Source of the DNA: Symsagittifera roscoffensis
Lineage: Eukaryota > Xenacoelomorpha > Acoela > Convolutidae
Reading direction: 5' to 3'
Length of the DNA stretch: 64,000 bases
Assembly (NCBI RefSeq): GCF_963678635.1
Contig: NC_087071.1
Coordinates: forward strand, 14,540,226-14,604,225
The stretch's first letter is position 1. Every line of letters starts with the position of its first letter. The notes beneath the pieces are model-generated. The model saw only the letters and a list, made by a program, of their open reading frames with translations. It had not been told where the DNA came from and did not search any database. Positions 63,196-64,000 of the stretch are shown piece by piece. The position numbers and the translations under genes were made by a program.

Positions 63196-64000
63196 TCATT
63201 GAAGTTCACCTTCGGTTCCCTGCTGGGACCTCCCGAATTCGGTTCTCCTTCTCTTGGTCCTCTCCTGCTTCGCCTCTCGCCTCTCCATCATCGCTTCCAA
63301 CTTTGTGTCAAGAGTCCCAAGAGTCTGCTCTTGTTGCGTTCTTAACTTCTCCATGTCGTCTCTCAAACGTAACTCTCTCTGTTCCGCTTCTCTTGTCATT
63401 CGCAACAAGTTCATCGCGATGTGCTCGTCCGTTCTTTCTTTCAAGCGTTTCTCGCACCTACCAACTTCTTGTCTATTTCGGTTTTTTTCTTCCCGCAGAC
63501 TTTCTTTTTCAACGTGGACCGCTCTTTCTAGTTCACTCATCCTTATGGACATCTGTTCGTTTTGTTCTCCTATACTGTCCACTATATTGTTCAAGACATC
63601 TTCTAATGCTGTCCCGTTATCTACGAGTGGCGTCACTAGTTGCGGTGTAACCCTGTCGGTCCCAGGTAGCTTCATGCTGGTCGAGATTCGGGCCTTGGCT
63701 CTCTGCCTCGACGTCTTTTCATTATCCACCTCAGGATCCGCCAATGTATTGCCTAGCCCTCTGTTTCTACTCTCCACAGTCTGCGCCTCTGAATTTGTCC
63801 TGATTGCAAAGCCTCTTGACTGGCCCCGTGTGTTTACCTCTTTGCTTTTCGTTCTTACCACACCAAATTTGTTCTTGTTTCCAGTATCTTTCCCGACGTA
63901 TGGCTCATTCTCCTGGGTCGAACTATTGAGGCTGACTTGAGATCCGAAGTCCACTTGCTCATCATCGTCCTCTTCTTCCTCCTGTGATTCACCTTCATTT
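63196..64000 (-). pseudogene. Gag N-terminal coiled-coil part (E4), open to the window end
   Basis: The frame is open from the window edge (acidic run GESQEEEEDDDEQ at 63,955-63,998) to a stop at 63,196, so the true start lies beyond 64,000. A basic/Ser-rich region is followed by a long heptad-rich coiled coil (about 63,280-63,600: IGEQNEQMSIRMSELERAVH, REEKNRNRQEVGRCEKRLKE, RLRDDMEKLRTQQEQTLGTL). The same frame continues after two stops (near 63,194 and 63,164) in the capsid part. The coiled coil could drive multimer formation. The E3 copy of this region is outside the window because of the E4 insertion. Confidence 0.65.

Larger units (their letters stand above)
43197..64000 (-). mobile_element. 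E4: giant Ty3/gypsy-type element, 5' end beyond the window
   Basis: The 3' LTR (43,197-44,822) directly abuts the interrupted gag of E3. Reading leftwards on the - strand from the window end: gag, PR, RT, RNase H, integrase, macro, spacer, ORF2, purine tract and LTR. More than 20.8 kb is in view and the gag start and 5' LTR are still missing. It has an extra 1.27 kb duplicated in ORF2. It keeps the SGNH-2 domain that E3 lost, but carries stops in gag, RT, integrase and ORF2. Confidence 0.88.

Overview
The window is eukaryotic, repeat-rich and carries no recognisable host gene, tRNA, rRNA or CRISPR array. Its AT-rich spacers, poly-T/poly-A runs and lack of anything bacterial fit a metazoan chromosome. 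A nematode is my best guess from the general look of the retroelements and spacers, but nothing here proves it. Nearly all of the 64 kb derives from Ty3/gypsy-type LTR retroelements in four blocks: E1 (1 to about 2.8 kb, + strand, cut by the window edge), E2 (3.99-17.8 kb, + strand, very decayed), E3 (21.5-43.196 kb, - strand) and E4 (43.197 kb to beyond the window end, - strand).

E2, E3 and E4 are one family and share an unusual layout. Read 5' to 3' they carry gag (coiled coil, capsid-like domain, two CCHC zinc knuckles), protease (DTG), reverse transcriptase (YVDD), RNase H, a long linker, integrase (HHCC, D-D-35-E, GPF-like tail) and, right after integrase, a domain I read as an ADP-ribose-binding macro domain of the TARG1/OARD1 type. 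A non-coding spacer of about 370 bp follows. Then comes a second coding block of about 8-10 kb (called ORF2 here), which starts with a coiled-coil region, carries an SGNH/GDSL hydrolase with all catalytic blocks and a second SGNH-like domain, and continues with about 1,800 residues of proteins I do not recognise. The element ends in a purine tract and an LTR of about 1.63 kb. The internal part is therefore about 20 kb, roughly three times a normal Ty3/gypsy element.

All three copies are broken by stops, frameshifts and indels. The strongly diverged E2 still shows the same domains in the same order, so the extra block belongs to the family and is not a chance insertion next to one copy. E4 appears to have inserted into the gag gene of E3 in the same orientation. 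E3 has a 5 kb tandem duplication at its 3' end (flank + LTR + ORF2 tail). E4 has a 1.27 kb internal duplication of mixed ancestry. E2 has nested duplications and a foldback element.

Between E2 and E3 (17.8-21.5 kb) lies AT-rich DNA with a degenerate minisatellite and a short tandem repeat. A 200-base gap of Ns sits at 3791-3990.
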